Assembly: GCF_002354895.1 (NCBI RefSeq)
Contig: NZ_CP023439.1
Coordinates: forward strand, 186,001-250,000
DNA: 64,000 nt
Direction of reading: 5' to 3'
Source of the DNA: Thauera sp. K11
Lineage (GTDB): Bacteria; Pseudomonadota; Gammaproteobacteria; Burkholderiales; Rhodocyclaceae
Part shown: positions 18,368 through 26,847 of the stretch, in pieces
How the letters are laid out: the number at the start of each line of letters is the position of its first letter
Position numbering within the stretch: position 1 is the first letter of the stretch
Made by a program: the position numbers and the translations under genes
Notes under the pieces: model-generated
What the model saw: only the letters and a program-made list of their open reading frames with translations
Database searches by the model: none
What the model was told of the DNA's origin: nothing

Positions 18368-19920
18368 GTCGAGAACCTAAGCTTTCTTTTTTCCTTTGCC
18401 TGCGTTTTTCCACGAACTGGCAATTGTGCCTGGCCCGCTGCCCCCGGCTTGTCCTGCCCCCGCGTGCCATCGGCCAACCCCTGAAGTACATTACCTGCAC
18501 GGACTCCTGCCCAAGCTAGCGCCGTGATCCAGAACGCTGGAAGTACCAGGAACATCGTCGCCATCACGAAGTTCAGCAGCATGTCCCCGAAGCCATTATT
18601 CAGGCCCATCAACGGATTGAGGGTGCTGTGCGGATGGCTCCATGCCCAGCCCGACCCGTAGAGTGCATCGAGGATGGTCGAATCGATCCAGCGCGCGAGC
18701 TGGAACCAGAACTCCACGAAGAACAGGGCGAATTGCACCATGCTGACCGTTACGACGGTCTTCAGATCATAGGTGCCCACCACGAGCACAATCGGGATGC
18801 AGATCACCAGCGCCATTTTCAATAGCGCCAGCGCCATCGGCAGCGCCTGCCGCACCACGTCCATCGCTGGAAAGTAGGCCAGCGACCCCATTGCCAATCC
18901 GACGTTGCCCGCCGTGCGGGCAATGACGTTGGGCAAGGTCATCTCGATTTTCCCGCCGTAGTCCGTATAGACCGCGCCCTGATTGAGTTTCTGTTGCCTC
19001 GGCATGGCGATCGCGCGGATGACCGAGTCGTCGACCTCGGTGCGGCTCAGAAAGCCGGCCCAGCCTGCCACCCGCGTCAGCAGCCCGGGATCGATCTGGG
19101 CGAGTAGCTGCGCCCGTAGCCCGCTGTTGCCATCGGACCACCACTGCCGGCAAGTCGGGTAGCCACCGCCGCTGGGCACCTCGGCCAGCCCGGCGTCGCG
19201 CGCGGCGTTATAGGGCCAGGCGTCGCGTGGCGTGCTGGAACGGTAGCTGTCGTAGAAACCGGGCGTGCCGACGAAGTGGTTCGAGCCGATCCAGGTCACG
19301 TCGTGCATCTGCGCCTCGCTCAGGCTCGGGCGGGTCATGAACAGCTTGGCGCGTGCCGGTCCGTAGCAGTCGTGGGTGAAATCGCTGACCTCCTGGGCCA
19401 GCAGCGGATCGTCGATGCGGGTGGCGTCGATCTCCATCCGGATCTGCCGAAGGTCGGTCCCGCAGGGAATCGCCGCCACCGAAGCACCGGTGATCGCGCG
19501 CGAGATCGCGTGCATGAAGAACCACCACACCGGCACCTTCGCGGACTGATTGTTGAGCGTGCTGAAGGACTGCGACCAGCCCGTCTCCGTAGGCTCGGGC
19601 ACGTTGACCTGGCATTGGACAGAACGGGTGCGATCGAACCGGAGCGTGCCGAAATCCACGTCGATGAACGGAATGCCGGCGAACAGGATCACCACGATGG
19701 CCACGAAGGCGCGGTTTTCGATGCGGGCAGAACTCAGGACGCCTTTGTTGCCCTCGTCGGCGCCTTCGGCGCGTGCCCGGAGCCATTCCTGGATGATGAT
19801 CGCCAGGAAAGGAAGGGCAAAGACGCCGCTGGCGACCAGCACCGCCCAGATGCCGTTGTGGACGATCCAGCTCACCAGCGTCAGGTAGTACTCCAGGTAA
19901 TCGGTGGTGTAGAGCGTCAT
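18361..19920 (-). CDS. traG: TraG N-terminal-like conjugal transfer membrane protein
   Basis: Inner-membrane component of the mating-pair system, related to the N-terminal part of F-plasmid TraG, which works in pilus assembly and mating-pair stabilisation. The 519-residue protein has membrane segments at about 20-45 and 73-90, a large periplasmic loop with paired cysteines (CQVNVPEPTE, IPCGTDLRQ, HDCYGPA, YPTCRQWW), and a cluster of hydrophobic segments at about 345-480, ending in a basic tail. The start lies 3 bases after the stop of the upstream small membrane gene, so the pair is co-transcribed. Confidence 0.85.
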   Translation of the reverse strand: MTLYTTDYLEYYLTLVSWIVHNGIWAVLVASGVFALPFLAIIIQEWLRARAEGADEGNKGVLSSARIENRAFVAIVVILFAGIPFIDVDFGTLRFDRTRSVQCQVNVPEPTETGWSQSFSTLNNQSAKVPVWWFFMHAISRAITGASVAAIPCGTDLRQIRMEIDATRIDDPLLAQEVSDFTHDCYGPARAKLFMTRPSLSEAQMHDVTWIGSNHFVGTPGFYDSYRSSTPRDAWPYNAARDAGLAEVPSGGGYPTCRQWWSDGNSGLRAQLLAQIDPGLLTRVAGWAGFLSRTEVDDSVIRAIAMPRQQKLNQGAVYTDYGGKIEMTLPNVIARTAGNVGLAMGSLAYFPAMDVVRQALPMALALLKMALVICIPIVLVVGTYDLKTVVTVSMVQFALFFVEFWFQLARWIDSTILDALYGSGWAWSHPHSTLNPLMGLNNGFGDMLLNFVMATMFLVLPAFWITALAWAGVRAGNVLQGLADGTRGQDKPGAAGQAQLPVRGKTQAKEKRKLRFSTQ

Positions 19921-19923
19921 GGC

Positions 19924-20265
19924 TCATCCGGCCTGCACGAACCGGCTGATTTCCAGCGCGGCGATCGCCAGCACCGCCCCGAGCTCCGCCCGCAGCAGGC
20001 GGTGGTGCGAGCCGGCCTCCGGTTCGCGCGCCAGCAGGCGCCGGCGCATCCACAGCCAGCCCCAGGCCGTGCCGGCATAGAGCAATAGGCGCCAAGCGAG
20101 GAAATGGCCGGCCTGTGCGTCCATCCACCGCTGCCAGCCTTCGATGCTGCCGGCCAGCCGGATACCGACGAGGTTGGCGGCGATCGCTGCGACCAGCAGC
20201 AGGATCGTCCACAGCAGTGCTGGGTCCAGACGCTGCCCCCATCGGCGGAGCACGGCGCGGTTCAC
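19924..20265 (-). CDS. Small ICE membrane protein
   Basis: A 113-residue protein with membrane segments at about 17-37, 53-70 and 92-108 and a basic N terminus. It is conserved in position just before the TraG-like gene in PFGI-1-type elements, and the 3-base spacing supports co-expression. I do not recognise a named function. Confidence 0.65.
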   Translation of the reverse strand: MNRAVLRRWGQRLDPALLWTILLLVAAIAANLVGIRLAGSIEGWQRWMDAQAGHFLAWRLLLYAGTAWGWLWMRRRLLAREPEAGSHHRLLRAELGAVLAIAALEISRFVQAG

Positions 20266-20437
20266 GGCCGTGCGCTCCCGGTGTAGCCCGGTGGTTCGGT
20301 CGGGTGGCCCTCGATAGCCGTCATGTTCAGGTTTCCGGTGATCGACGAAGTCTGCAGTTCAGCCTTAGCGGCGTGCGGCCGCAACAAAGAAAGGGAACGT
20401 CGCCGTTTCCGATTCCGGGAGGCGGGAACGAGTGGAC

Positions 20438-20466
20438 GTGACAGTGTGGATTATTATGGTTATATT
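20438..20466 (+). promoter_or_regulatory. Likely sigma-70 promoter of the RES toxin-antitoxin pair
   Basis: GTGACA at 20438-20443 and TATATT at 20461-20466 with a 17-base spacer, in an AT-rich island within GC-rich DNA. An imperfect inverted repeat (around GATTGATCA ... TGATAATC, 20468-20490) follows and could be the antitoxin's operator. A CTGGAG ribosome site precedes the ATG at 20505. Confidence 0.5.
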
Positions 20467-20504
20467 GGATTGATCAGATTCTTGATAATCAACTGGAGAT
20501 CGCC

Positions 20505-21176
20505 ATGAGCGCCGTACATGATTCGCCCGCCTTCTCCGCGCTGGTCGGAACGCCCCGGGAAGTGCGAAGCCGGCTCGACAAGTCCAAGGCCCGGCAAGTG
20601 ATCGTGCTGCCGGTGGAAGAGGCGGACTCGAAACACGCCGACCTGCTGGTCCAGACGCTGAACTCTGTTGCAGCTTTCATCACCGTGAAACTGAGGGAGC
20701 AGGACGAGCAGGTTTTCAAGGCTTTGGTCAACGCCGTGGTGCCCAAGGCGCCGCCCTCGCCGAACTTGGTCAAGGAGGCGGTGATGGTGGCGCGGGCGCG
20801 CAAGGCCGTGCTGGAGGGCGCGGACTGGCTGACCGCCGCCCAGGTCGCCGAGGTGGCGGGCCTGAGCGCGAGCAACCCGAGCACGCAGCCCAACAAATGG
20901 AAGCGTCAGCGGCAGATCTTCGCCATCCACCACAATGGCGTCGACTACTTCCCCGGCTACGGCCTGGACCCCGAGACTGGCTACCGGCCACGCAAGGCTC
21001 TCAAGCCCATCCTCGAAGTCTTCGGTGACGAGAAGGACGGCTGGGGCTTGGCGTACTGGTTCCTCTCCGCCAACAGCTTCCTGGGGGGACGCAAGCCGCA
21101 GGATGTACTGGCGAGTGAGCCCGAGCAGGTCCTCGCCGCGGCCAGGGATGAGATCGAAGAAGTGGCCCATGCCTAG
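20505..21176 (+). CDS. Xre/MbcA-like antitoxin of a RES-type system
   Basis: The 223-residue protein has a helix-turn-helix-like middle (WLTAAQVAEVAGLSASNPST, about 105-125) and a C-terminal segment resembling the DUF2384 antitoxin fold (GWGLAYWFLSANSFLGGRKPQDVL). It overlaps the RES-domain gene by 8 bases. Antitoxins of this class bind and mask the RES enzyme and repress their own promoter. The N-terminal 90 residues are unusual and I do not recognise them. The pair reads opposite to the transfer genes, as an insert in the module. The assignment rests mainly on the RES partner and the C-terminal pattern. Confidence 0.7.
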   Translation: MSAVHDSPAFSALVGTPREVRSRLDKSKARQVIVLPVEEADSKHADLLVQTLNSVAAFITVKLREQDEQVFKALVNAVVPKAPPSPNLVKEAVMVARARKAVLEGADWLTAAQVAEVAGLSASNPSTQPNKWKRQRQIFAIHHNGVDYFPGYGLDPETGYRPRKALKPILEVFGDEKDGWGLAYWFLSANSFLGGRKPQDVLASEPEQVLAAARDEIEEVAHA

Positions 21177-21879
21177 GCAGAAGAAACCCGCGCCGGCCCA
21201 GATCCATCCGCCACCGGCGGCCACTGATGACCCTCTGACGCCCAAGCCGCCGGCCACGCTCCACGTCACGCCCGTCACCCTTTCCCGTGGGCAGACGCTG
21301 CACCGAGTGCATTCGGACGAATATAAGGGCGACCAGTTCAATCCCGGCCTCAAGGGCAACGCGCGTTTCAGCCCCATCCGCAATGCCAAGGGCGATCCGG
21401 TCCCGACCCTCTATGCGGCCGGCACCTTCGAGGCGGCCCTGATGGAGTCGGTGTTCCACGACGTTCCTCATACGCCCGGCTTCAAGCAGTTCGACAAGCG
21501 CAAGCTGCAAGGGCAGATGCATTCCGAGGTCCAGGCCACGCAGGACCTGAAGCTCGCCGATCTCACCAGCAAGCCTTTGCGCAAACTGGGGGTGACACGC
21601 AAGCAATTGATCGATACAGAGAAGGATCAGTACCCGAAGACGCGCGAGTGGGCGCAGGCCATCCACGCGCAGCACCCCGACGTCCAGGGGCTGTACTGGA
21701 CCTCACGCCAGGACGACTCCGCCCGTGCGGTGATGCTGTTCGGCGATCGGGTGCCCAAGGGTGTGCTGAAGCAGGTGGGCGATTCGCGCAGCCTGCTGGG
21801 CGAGCCGGCCTATGGCGAGGTGCTGGACCTGGCCGAGGTCATCGGCGTCGATATCGTGTCCGGCAAGGGCAACAGGTAA
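21169..21879 (+). CDS. RES-domain toxin (NAD+-degrading)
   Basis: RES toxins destroy NAD+ when not held by their antitoxin. The 236-residue protein has a proline-rich N terminus, then the RES fold: an arginine in LHRVHSDEY, ARFSPIRN, TLYAAGTFEAALMESVFHD (tyrosine and glutamate of the active-site region), and YWTSRQDD / AVMLFGDRV further on. The three polar positions R ... Y ... E expected for catalysis are present, so it looks active. The ATG overlaps the antitoxin's end. It probably stabilises the element or aborts phage infection; both are inferred from family knowledge. Confidence 0.85.
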   Translation: MPRQKKPAPAQIHPPPAATDDPLTPKPPATLHVTPVTLSRGQTLHRVHSDEYKGDQFNPGLKGNARFSPIRNAKGDPVPTLYAAGTFEAALMESVFHDVPHTPGFKQFDKRKLQGQMHSEVQATQDLKLADLTSKPLRKLGVTRKQLIDTEKDQYPKTREWAQAIHAQHPDVQGLYWTSRQDDSARAVMLFGDRVPKGVLKQVGDSRSLLGEPAYGEVLDLAEVIGVDIVSGKGNR

Positions 21880-21939
21880 AGGCCGGCGGGGATCATGCGG
21901 ATGCCGGAAACCCGGCCATCCGCATGTTTTCGTACCGGT

Positions 21940-23337
21940 TCAAGGGCTGCCACCAGGTGGCTGCTGCAACCGGTCAAGGCGGTTGCGCACTGGATCGCCT
22001 TGATAGATGCCGCGCGAGCCCGCAGCGCGCGTACTGTGGCGCTCGATGATCGCCATCGGCGAATTGCCCGCCAGCACCCGGCGCAGTTCCAGTTCGGTCT
22101 TGAGGTTGTGGATCTCGCGATCGAGGATGTCACTTTCATGCGAGATCGCCGTCTGGGCCAGCGCGTTGGCGGCGACGTTGGGCTCCTTGCGTCCGGTCAA
22201 CACCATCCGCCGCAACAGCAGGGCTTTCTCCAGCACGCTCGCCAGGGCCACTTCCGAGGCCAGGCGGCGGGCCAGGATGTCCTGGTCGGGTTCGTCGCGC
22301 AGCGCCTCGATCACGCCGCGGGTGATCGGCAGCGAGGCGCTGCCGGCTTCCTGCAGGTTCTCGAAGGTGGTCGGCCGGCTGCCCGCAACCAGTTCCTGCA
22401 ACACTGCGAGCTTGGTTTCGAATTCTTCCTGGATCAGCGGCGTCAGGCCCACGCCCGGCGTGGTCACGGTCTTGGTGCAGGCCTCGCAGGTGCGTTGCTC
22501 CTGCTCCCCCAGCACGCGTACGGCCCACGTCGCAGCCTCCCCGGGGGAGCGCCAGGTCAGGCACGCCAGGTTGCCGCTGCAGCCGGCCGGGTCGATGGCA
22601 CTGGTATCCACGACGTCGCGGCCGTTCAGCAGGTTGTAGCCTGCCCGCGTGACGTCGCCGACGATGCGGACCGGCGCCTGCCCGGCGCCGCCCGCGCTGT
22701 CGCCGCCGACCCAGGGCACGCCGTTGTTGCCCCGGTTCGCCTCGGCCTGGTCGACGGCCGAGACGGCATCGGCGCTGCCGACCGCATCCCGCAGCGCGAT
22801 GCCTTCGGCGAGCTGATCCCAGCCGAACTGGCCGCCGGCCATGTCGGCCATCCGCTCGGCCATGGCACGGCAGGTGAGCTTCGAGCGGTCGAAGTCCAGC
22901 CGGGCCTGCAGGATCCCGTTGGTCAGCAGGTTGTACAGGCCCGGATCGGCACGCTGGATGATCAGCGCCGGCAGGGAAGCAACCGCCGCGGTAGCGTTCT
23001 GGATCACCGACGACATGATGGCCTGGAAGCCGTTGGTGAGGCCGTTCAACTGGTTCTGGAGGGTGGTGGTGATCGACATGTCGCCGCAGATCAGATTGGC
23101 ATTCCAGCCGACTCCGACGCCGATCGAACGCATGCCGGCCGCGCCGCCCATCGACACCGCGCGCCCGCCACCGATCGAATACAGCACGTCGTCGCCGATG
23201 ACGGAACCCTGGTGCTGCACACCGTATTCGTTGACGCGGGTCTGGGCGCCAGCGCCTGTGTATGCCAGCGCCAGGCACGCGGCCAGCAGGGCCGGGCGCA
23301 GGCAGCGAAGGGGCAAGGAGGCGGGATGGATCATCAT
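21940..23337 (-). CDS. ICE conjugation protein, TIGR03755-type
   Basis: Envelope component of the MPF-G secretion system, comparable in position to TraH-like proteins. The 465-residue protein has a signal peptide (LLAACLALAYTGAGAQ) and a cysteine-rich periplasmic region (LICGDMS, KLTCRAM, GCSGNLACL, TCEACTK), then a helical C-terminal half with KTELELRRVL. Two adjacent ATGs (23337 and 23334) are possible; GAGGG lies just upstream. It is the last gene of a tight run with the TIGR03756- and TIGR03757-type genes (7-base and overlapping junctions). Confidence 0.85.
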   Translation of the reverse strand: MMIHPASLPLRCLRPALLAACLALAYTGAGAQTRVNEYGVQHQGSVIGDDVLYSIGGGRAVSMGGAAGMRSIGVGVGWNANLICGDMSITTTLQNQLNGLTNGFQAIMSSVIQNATAAVASLPALIIQRADPGLYNLLTNGILQARLDFDRSKLTCRAMAERMADMAGGQFGWDQLAEGIALRDAVGSADAVSAVDQAEANRGNNGVPWVGGDSAGGAGQAPVRIVGDVTRAGYNLLNGRDVVDTSAIDPAGCSGNLACLTWRSPGEAATWAVRVLGEQEQRTCEACTKTVTTPGVGLTPLIQEEFETKLAVLQELVAGSRPTTFENLQEAGSASLPITRGVIEALRDEPDQDILARRLASEVALASVLEKALLLRRMVLTGRKEPNVAANALAQTAISHESDILDREIHNLKTELELRRVLAGNSPMAIIERHSTRAAGSRGIYQGDPVRNRLDRLQQPPGGSP

Positions 23338-23344
23338 GGTGCCC

Positions 23345-24280
23345 TCAGTCGAAATCCGTGCTGCCCAGGAACACCTGGCCGCGCCGGCGGCAGCAGGCAT
23401 AGGGGCGCCACAGCGCCCAGGCGTAATCGCCCCGTTGGGCCTGCACGCGGGTGTCCGTGTGCGGAAAGACCGCGCATGAGCGCGACAGCGTGGGCGTGAG
23501 TCCCTGCCACTTGCCGGTCGACGCATCGGTTTCCACCAAGGCGCCGGCCGGCCAGTAGCCGTCGTGGGAGTCGGCGAGCAGCGGCTGATAGACGTGGGGC
23601 TGATCCTCGCGGGTGACGACGTCGCCGGCACGTTGGGCCACGACGGCCCCGCTCATGTAATCGTCGGTCTGGTGCAGGAAGCCGCCGCGCGGGTAGACGT
23701 TCCCCCACAGGTTGAGGCCCGAGCGCGTGCCGATCTCGCGTCGGCCGGGGATCAGTGCCTCCGGGTAAGCCATCTCGGGCACGTTGTAGCGCCATGCCAC
23801 GGTATCGAGGGTGCTCAGCAGGTAGGGCATGAAGGCGGTGCCGGCACCTTCACAGCTATAGCCGAAGGCTGCGGCGAATTCGCTGAACACTAGGCCGGCG
23901 GGGTGCCCGATGACGTCCGCGTTCTTGAACTTGGCGAGGTTGTTCTCGTGGTCCTCGTTGGTCGTGCCGTCGCCGCCGGCCCGGGCCGTTGCATTGGGCC
24001 GGCTCATGGCCTGCACCTCGGTCCAGGGGTTCTCGCCGGTGTTGCTGTAGCTCGATACGACGGCATCGGGCACGTAGTGCTGCACCTTCACCGAGGTGCG
24101 CACCGAGCAGCCGCCGTAGCTGCAGTACAGCCAGTAGCAGATCCCTACGACCCGGTAGTCGAGGCAGTCCGGCGAGAGGGCCGAAGACACGATGGTGGCG
24201 GTGTCGAGCGCGGACGATGACGAGGCCGCCGCCAGCAGGACGGTGGCGATGCCGGTGCGCACGCGGCGAGGGGGCTTCAC
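23345..24280 (-). CDS. ICE conjugation protein, TIGR03756-type (TraU-like)
   Basis: The 311-residue protein has an N-terminal signal peptide (TGIATVLLAAASSSSA) and many cysteines (DCLDYRVVGICYWLYCSYGGCSV, SYSCEG, SCAVFPH, YACCRRRG), a pattern like TraU of the F system, which helps DNA transfer and pilus assembly in the periplasm. The start overlaps the end of the thioredoxin-like upstream gene by 4 bases, which makes sense since such a partner could help form its disulfides. Length is as expected. Confidence 0.85.
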   Translation of the reverse strand: MKPPRRVRTGIATVLLAAASSSSALDTATIVSSALSPDCLDYRVVGICYWLYCSYGGCSVRTSVKVQHYVPDAVVSSYSNTGENPWTEVQAMSRPNATARAGGDGTTNEDHENNLAKFKNADVIGHPAGLVFSEFAAAFGYSCEGAGTAFMPYLLSTLDTVAWRYNVPEMAYPEALIPGRREIGTRSGLNLWGNVYPRGGFLHQTDDYMSGAVVAQRAGDVVTREDQPHVYQPLLADSHDGYWPAGALVETDASTGKWQGLTPTLSRSCAVFPHTDTRVQAQRGDYAWALWRPYACCRRRGQVFLGSTDFD

Positions 24281-24708
24281 GGCAGCGTCCTCCGGTGCGC
24301 TTCGATCAGCGCGATGGCCTTGGCTGCATCCGGCTCGCCATAGACGACGTAGCGCCGGTCCACGACGACAGTGGGAATCGTGGTGACGCCCATGCTCCAG
24401 GCATCGACCACGCCCTGATAGGCGGCGCCGATGCGCTGCTGCAATGCCGTGCCGCCTTCCGCCAGGCGCTGCCGGACGAGCGCGGTACCGCGGGGGGCGT
24501 CATCCGGCAGATCGGCGCTCAGTTCGGCCTCGATCCGTGCGGGTAGATCCAGCTCGATGACCCGCGCCTCGGCGGGGGCCTGTACCGGATGACGGCGGTC
24601 GGTGATGACGAGGATGTCGTCGGCCCGGGCCGGCAAGCCGAGCAGCGCTGCGCACAGCCCGGCGGTGAGCAGGTGCAGCCGAGGCAGGAAATGGAAGAAG
24701 GCGCGCAT
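24277..24708 (-). CDS. ICE conjugation protein, TIGR03757-type (thioredoxin-like)
   Basis: Periplasmic protein of 143 residues with a signal peptide (LLTAGLCAALLGLPARA) and a degenerate thioredoxin-like fold: the cis-proline region is seen in VTTIPTVVVDRRYVVYG near the end, but the CxxC pair is missing. This matches the TrbC/thioredoxin-like proteins of F-like and PFGI-1-type systems that assist pilin or partner folding. First of a three-gene overlapping run with the TraU-like gene. Confidence 0.82.
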   Translation of the reverse strand: MRAFFHFLPRLHLLTAGLCAALLGLPARADDILVITDRRHPVQAPAEARVIELDLPARIEAELSADLPDDAPRGTALVRQRLAEGGTALQQRIGAAYQGVVDAWSMGVTTIPTVVVDRRYVVYGEPDAAKAIALIEAHRRTLP

Positions 24709-24845
24709 GTCGTGGCACCGCGAAGTCGATCACGCCGGTAGTCCACGCCAGCAGGGGCGAGGAAACGACAAACAAAGGGAAACCGGTGCTGCCCGATTGA
24801 TGGCTTTCGGCGTGTGATCGGTCCTGATGGACGCCGGAAGAATGA

Positions 24846-24865
24846 CGGGAGCCCAAAGGCTCCCG
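24846..24865 (-). terminator. Hairpin behind the 24873-25448 gene
   Basis: Perfect 8-bp stem CGGGAGCC / GGCTCCCG with a 4-base loop, 7 bases after the stop codon of the gene read leftward, then a T-rich but not pure run. It probably ends the short radC operon before the transfer genes. Confidence 0.5.
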
Positions 24866-24872
24866 CGGGGGA

Positions 24873-25448
24873 TCAAGCGCTTGCGTTTCGAATCGCGTCG
24901 CGTGTATGAGCACGCCATGACCGGTCCACCAGTCGGCCCTCCAGCACACGCGCTCGCAGGCTCAGGCGCTCGGCAGTGCTGAAGTTGTCCCAGCCGGCTT
25001 CAAGGGATGCCTCGTCGTACAGTTCGAAGGTCAGCTTGGCGACTCGTTCGGCCTCTTGGTCCGAGGCCACCGGTTGGCACCACTTGATGTGGGCGCTCAT
25101 GGCTTCTCCGGCAAGCATGAGGCGATCGAAGCGATCGCGGACGATGAACAACTCGGGGACGAAGTCCAGGGCATCGGTGTCGCCGCCCGGATCGATTCGG
25201 TCCTGCCACAGCAGGGATGCGATCAAGGTCATCGCCTCCTCGATCAGGCCGCACTGCCCGACGTTCAGCGTGCCGGGCAACCAGAAGGTGCCGTAGGCGG
25301 GATCGTCTTCCAGATACTCGAAGCGACCCTGGCAGGTAATGGCGAACTGACGCCAGAACACGTCTTCGCGGATGTAGGTGCCGGGGCGGTAAGGCGTGGC
25401 GACGAAAGGAACGCCGTCGAAGTGGAAGAGGGGGAGCGTGGGGGTCAT
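24873..25448 (-). CDS. Conserved ICE accessory protein, function unknown
   Basis: The 191-residue soluble protein has no signal or membrane segment. I do not recognise a domain; visible features are an aromatic N-terminal half (FHFDGVPFVATPYRP, REDVFWRQF) and a charged helical C-terminal half. I start at the ATG at 25448, which has GGAG 7 bases upstream; in-frame ATGs further up are less well placed. It lies downstream of the RadC-like gene with a strong hairpin between them and is probably part of that small accessory operon. Confidence 0.55.
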   Translation of the reverse strand: MTPTLPLFHFDGVPFVATPYRPGTYIREDVFWRQFAITCQGRFEYLEDDPAYGTFWLPGTLNVGQCGLIEEAMTLIASLLWQDRIDPGGDTDALDFVPELFIVRDRFDRLMLAGEAMSAHIKWCQPVASDQEAERVAKLTFELYDEASLEAGWDNFSTAERLSLRARVLEGRLVDRSWRAHTRDAIRNASA

Positions 25449-25486
25449 GGTGCACTCCATGGGAAGGGGTGCGTGGACGCCGGCAG

Positions 25487-25518
25487 ACCCGTGCGGGCCT
25501 GACGGGGCCCGCACGGGT
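25487..25518 (-). promoter_or_regulatory. Long perfect hairpin between radC-like gene and next gene
   Basis: ACCCGTGCGGGCC and GGCCCGCACGGGT form a perfect 13-bp stem with a 6-base loop, with no T-run after it on either strand. It lies 40 bases past the radC stop and 39 bases before the next start, so it may stabilise or separate the two transcripts. Most of the left arm recurs, with one mismatch, at 26358-26378. Confidence 0.5.
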
Positions 25519-25557
25519 GGAGGAGAAGCGCCGGGTGCGGCACGATCGTGAGTACGG

Positions 25558-26058
25558 CTACAGCAGCCCGGCTTCGACAAACGAATACGGGGTGCCCCGG
25601 CCGATGATGAAGTGGTCCAGCACCCGGATATCGACGGTGGCCAGGGCGTCCTTGATCCGGCCGGTAATCGAAATGTCGGCGGAGCTGGGCTCGATCACCC
25701 CAGAGGGATGGTTGTGGGCAAGGATCACGCAGGCGGCGTTGAGTGCCAGCGCGCGCTGGACGACCACCCTGGGGTACACCGCGGTGCCGTCGACCGACCC
25801 CTTGAACAGGGGCTCGCAAGCAATGACCCGGTGGTGGGTGTTGAGAAAGACGACGGCGAAGATCTCGTTGGGTTCGGCCATCAGCGTCAGGCGCAGATAG
25901 TCGCGCACCTCGGCGGGACTGCCCAGGACGGGACCGGCCTTGAAGAGCCGGTCTTCCAGCAGGGCGATGGCCCGCTGGATGATCCAGTCATCGTTCGGGG
26001 GGAGGGGATGGGCCTTTGATTCCGCACGGGAGTCTTCGGCGGTGAGCACAGGGGACAT
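25558..26058 (-). CDS. RadC-like JAB-domain protein
   Basis: The 166-residue protein has the complete JAMM metal signature: E65 in NEIFAVVFL, H115-N-H117-P-S-G and D128 in SSADIS. It lacks the N-terminal helix-hairpin-helix of chromosomal RadC, as is typical of the short RadC copies on conjugative elements. Despite the name, a repair role is unproven; a peptidase-like activity is predicted by the fold. ATG at 26058 with GGAGG five bases upstream; a longer reading to 26157 lacks a ribosome site. Confidence 0.85.
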   Translation of the reverse strand: MSPVLTAEDSRAESKAHPLPPNDDWIIQRAIALLEDRLFKAGPVLGSPAEVRDYLRLTLMAEPNEIFAVVFLNTHHRVIACEPLFKGSVDGTAVYPRVVVQRALALNAACVILAHNHPSGVIEPSSADISITGRIKDALATVDIRVLDHFIIGRGTPYSFVEAGLL

Positions 26059-26451
26059 GGCAACCTCCAATGGATGAAATCGGAGGCGCCCCAGGGAGGA
26101 CGAATCCTCCGAAGGATGGCAAGAAGATGCAGCGGGTGAAGAGCGGACATCCACCACCGGGACGGCGGCTGTTCGCGGCGAGGGATGCGATGCGAACGGG
26201 GTCGATCAGCACGCGCGAAGCCGTGCCGTAGCCTTGAAGATCGTGGCTACCTGGGCATGTCGCCGACGGGGTCGGCAGGCATGGCTACGAATTCCGTGGA
26301 ACCGGGTGGGTGAGCGGCGGACGTTTCCAGGTGCACCTTGATGCGCAAGTCGAGCATGCCGGCAGACCCGTGTGGGCCAACAATCCGGCAAGGTGCCCTC
26401 CCGGTTGTTATTCGGTTTCTACGCGCGACAAACGCCCCTCATCCCGACGCA
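26059..26451. other. Non-coding gap
   Basis: No gene seen. It holds the leader of the radC-like gene and, at 26358-26378, a 21-base stretch nearly identical to the left arm of the hairpin at 25487, which suggests a small duplicated segment. Confidence 0.35.
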
Positions 26452-26670
26452 TCAAACGGACGTCGAACATGCCTGCTTGACCTTGCTCTCGCCAGCGGGA
26501 GGAGCCTCGACCCGCCGCCGTTCGTGAAGCCAAAGACTGGCGGGGACGTTGAACGTGAAGTCGCATTCCGGACAGACCCAATAGCCGTCTGTCTCTCCGA
26601 ATGCGTGTTCAAACCGGTCTCTGGCAACCGGCGTATGGCAGCTCGGGCAGTTGAAGTGCGTCGTGCTCAT
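26452..26670 (-). CDS. Small zinc-ribbon protein
   Basis: A 72-residue protein with two CPxC knuckles (NCPSCHTP and VCPECDFTF) spaced as in a zinc ribbon, followed by a basic tail. It has a clear AAGGAG site 7-8 bases before the ATG. Small proteins of this kind are common near the replication and accessory genes of conjugative elements. Function unknown; DNA or RNA binding is plausible from the fold. Confidence 0.6.
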   Translation of the reverse strand: MSTTHFNCPSCHTPVARDRFEHAFGETDGYWVCPECDFTFNVPASLWLHERRRVEAPPAGESKVKQACSTSV

Positions 26671-26804
26671 GATGGTGCTCCTTGAGCTGTAATTTTATAC
26701 ACCATTCAAGGCTGCGCAAGCTGGCGTCGTTCAATCCGATGCTCCCGGGCAGGCTTCTGAACAGCGTTTTCCAAGCGATGCCTCGGTTTTGCGTGGCTTG
26801 TGGG

Positions 26805-26835
26805 TTGTTAGATTTATGTGCAAAATATCTAACAA
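26805..26835 (+). promoter_or_regulatory. Inverted-repeat operator of the AbiE operon
   Basis: TTGTTAGAT at 26805-26813 and its exact inverse ATCTAACAA at 26827-26835, with an AT-rich 13-base centre, end 12 bases before the AbiEi start. Known AbiEi antitoxins repress their operon by binding inverted repeats in the promoter, so this is very likely its operator. Confidence 0.7.
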
Positions 26836-26847
26836 ATGGAGGCCCGC

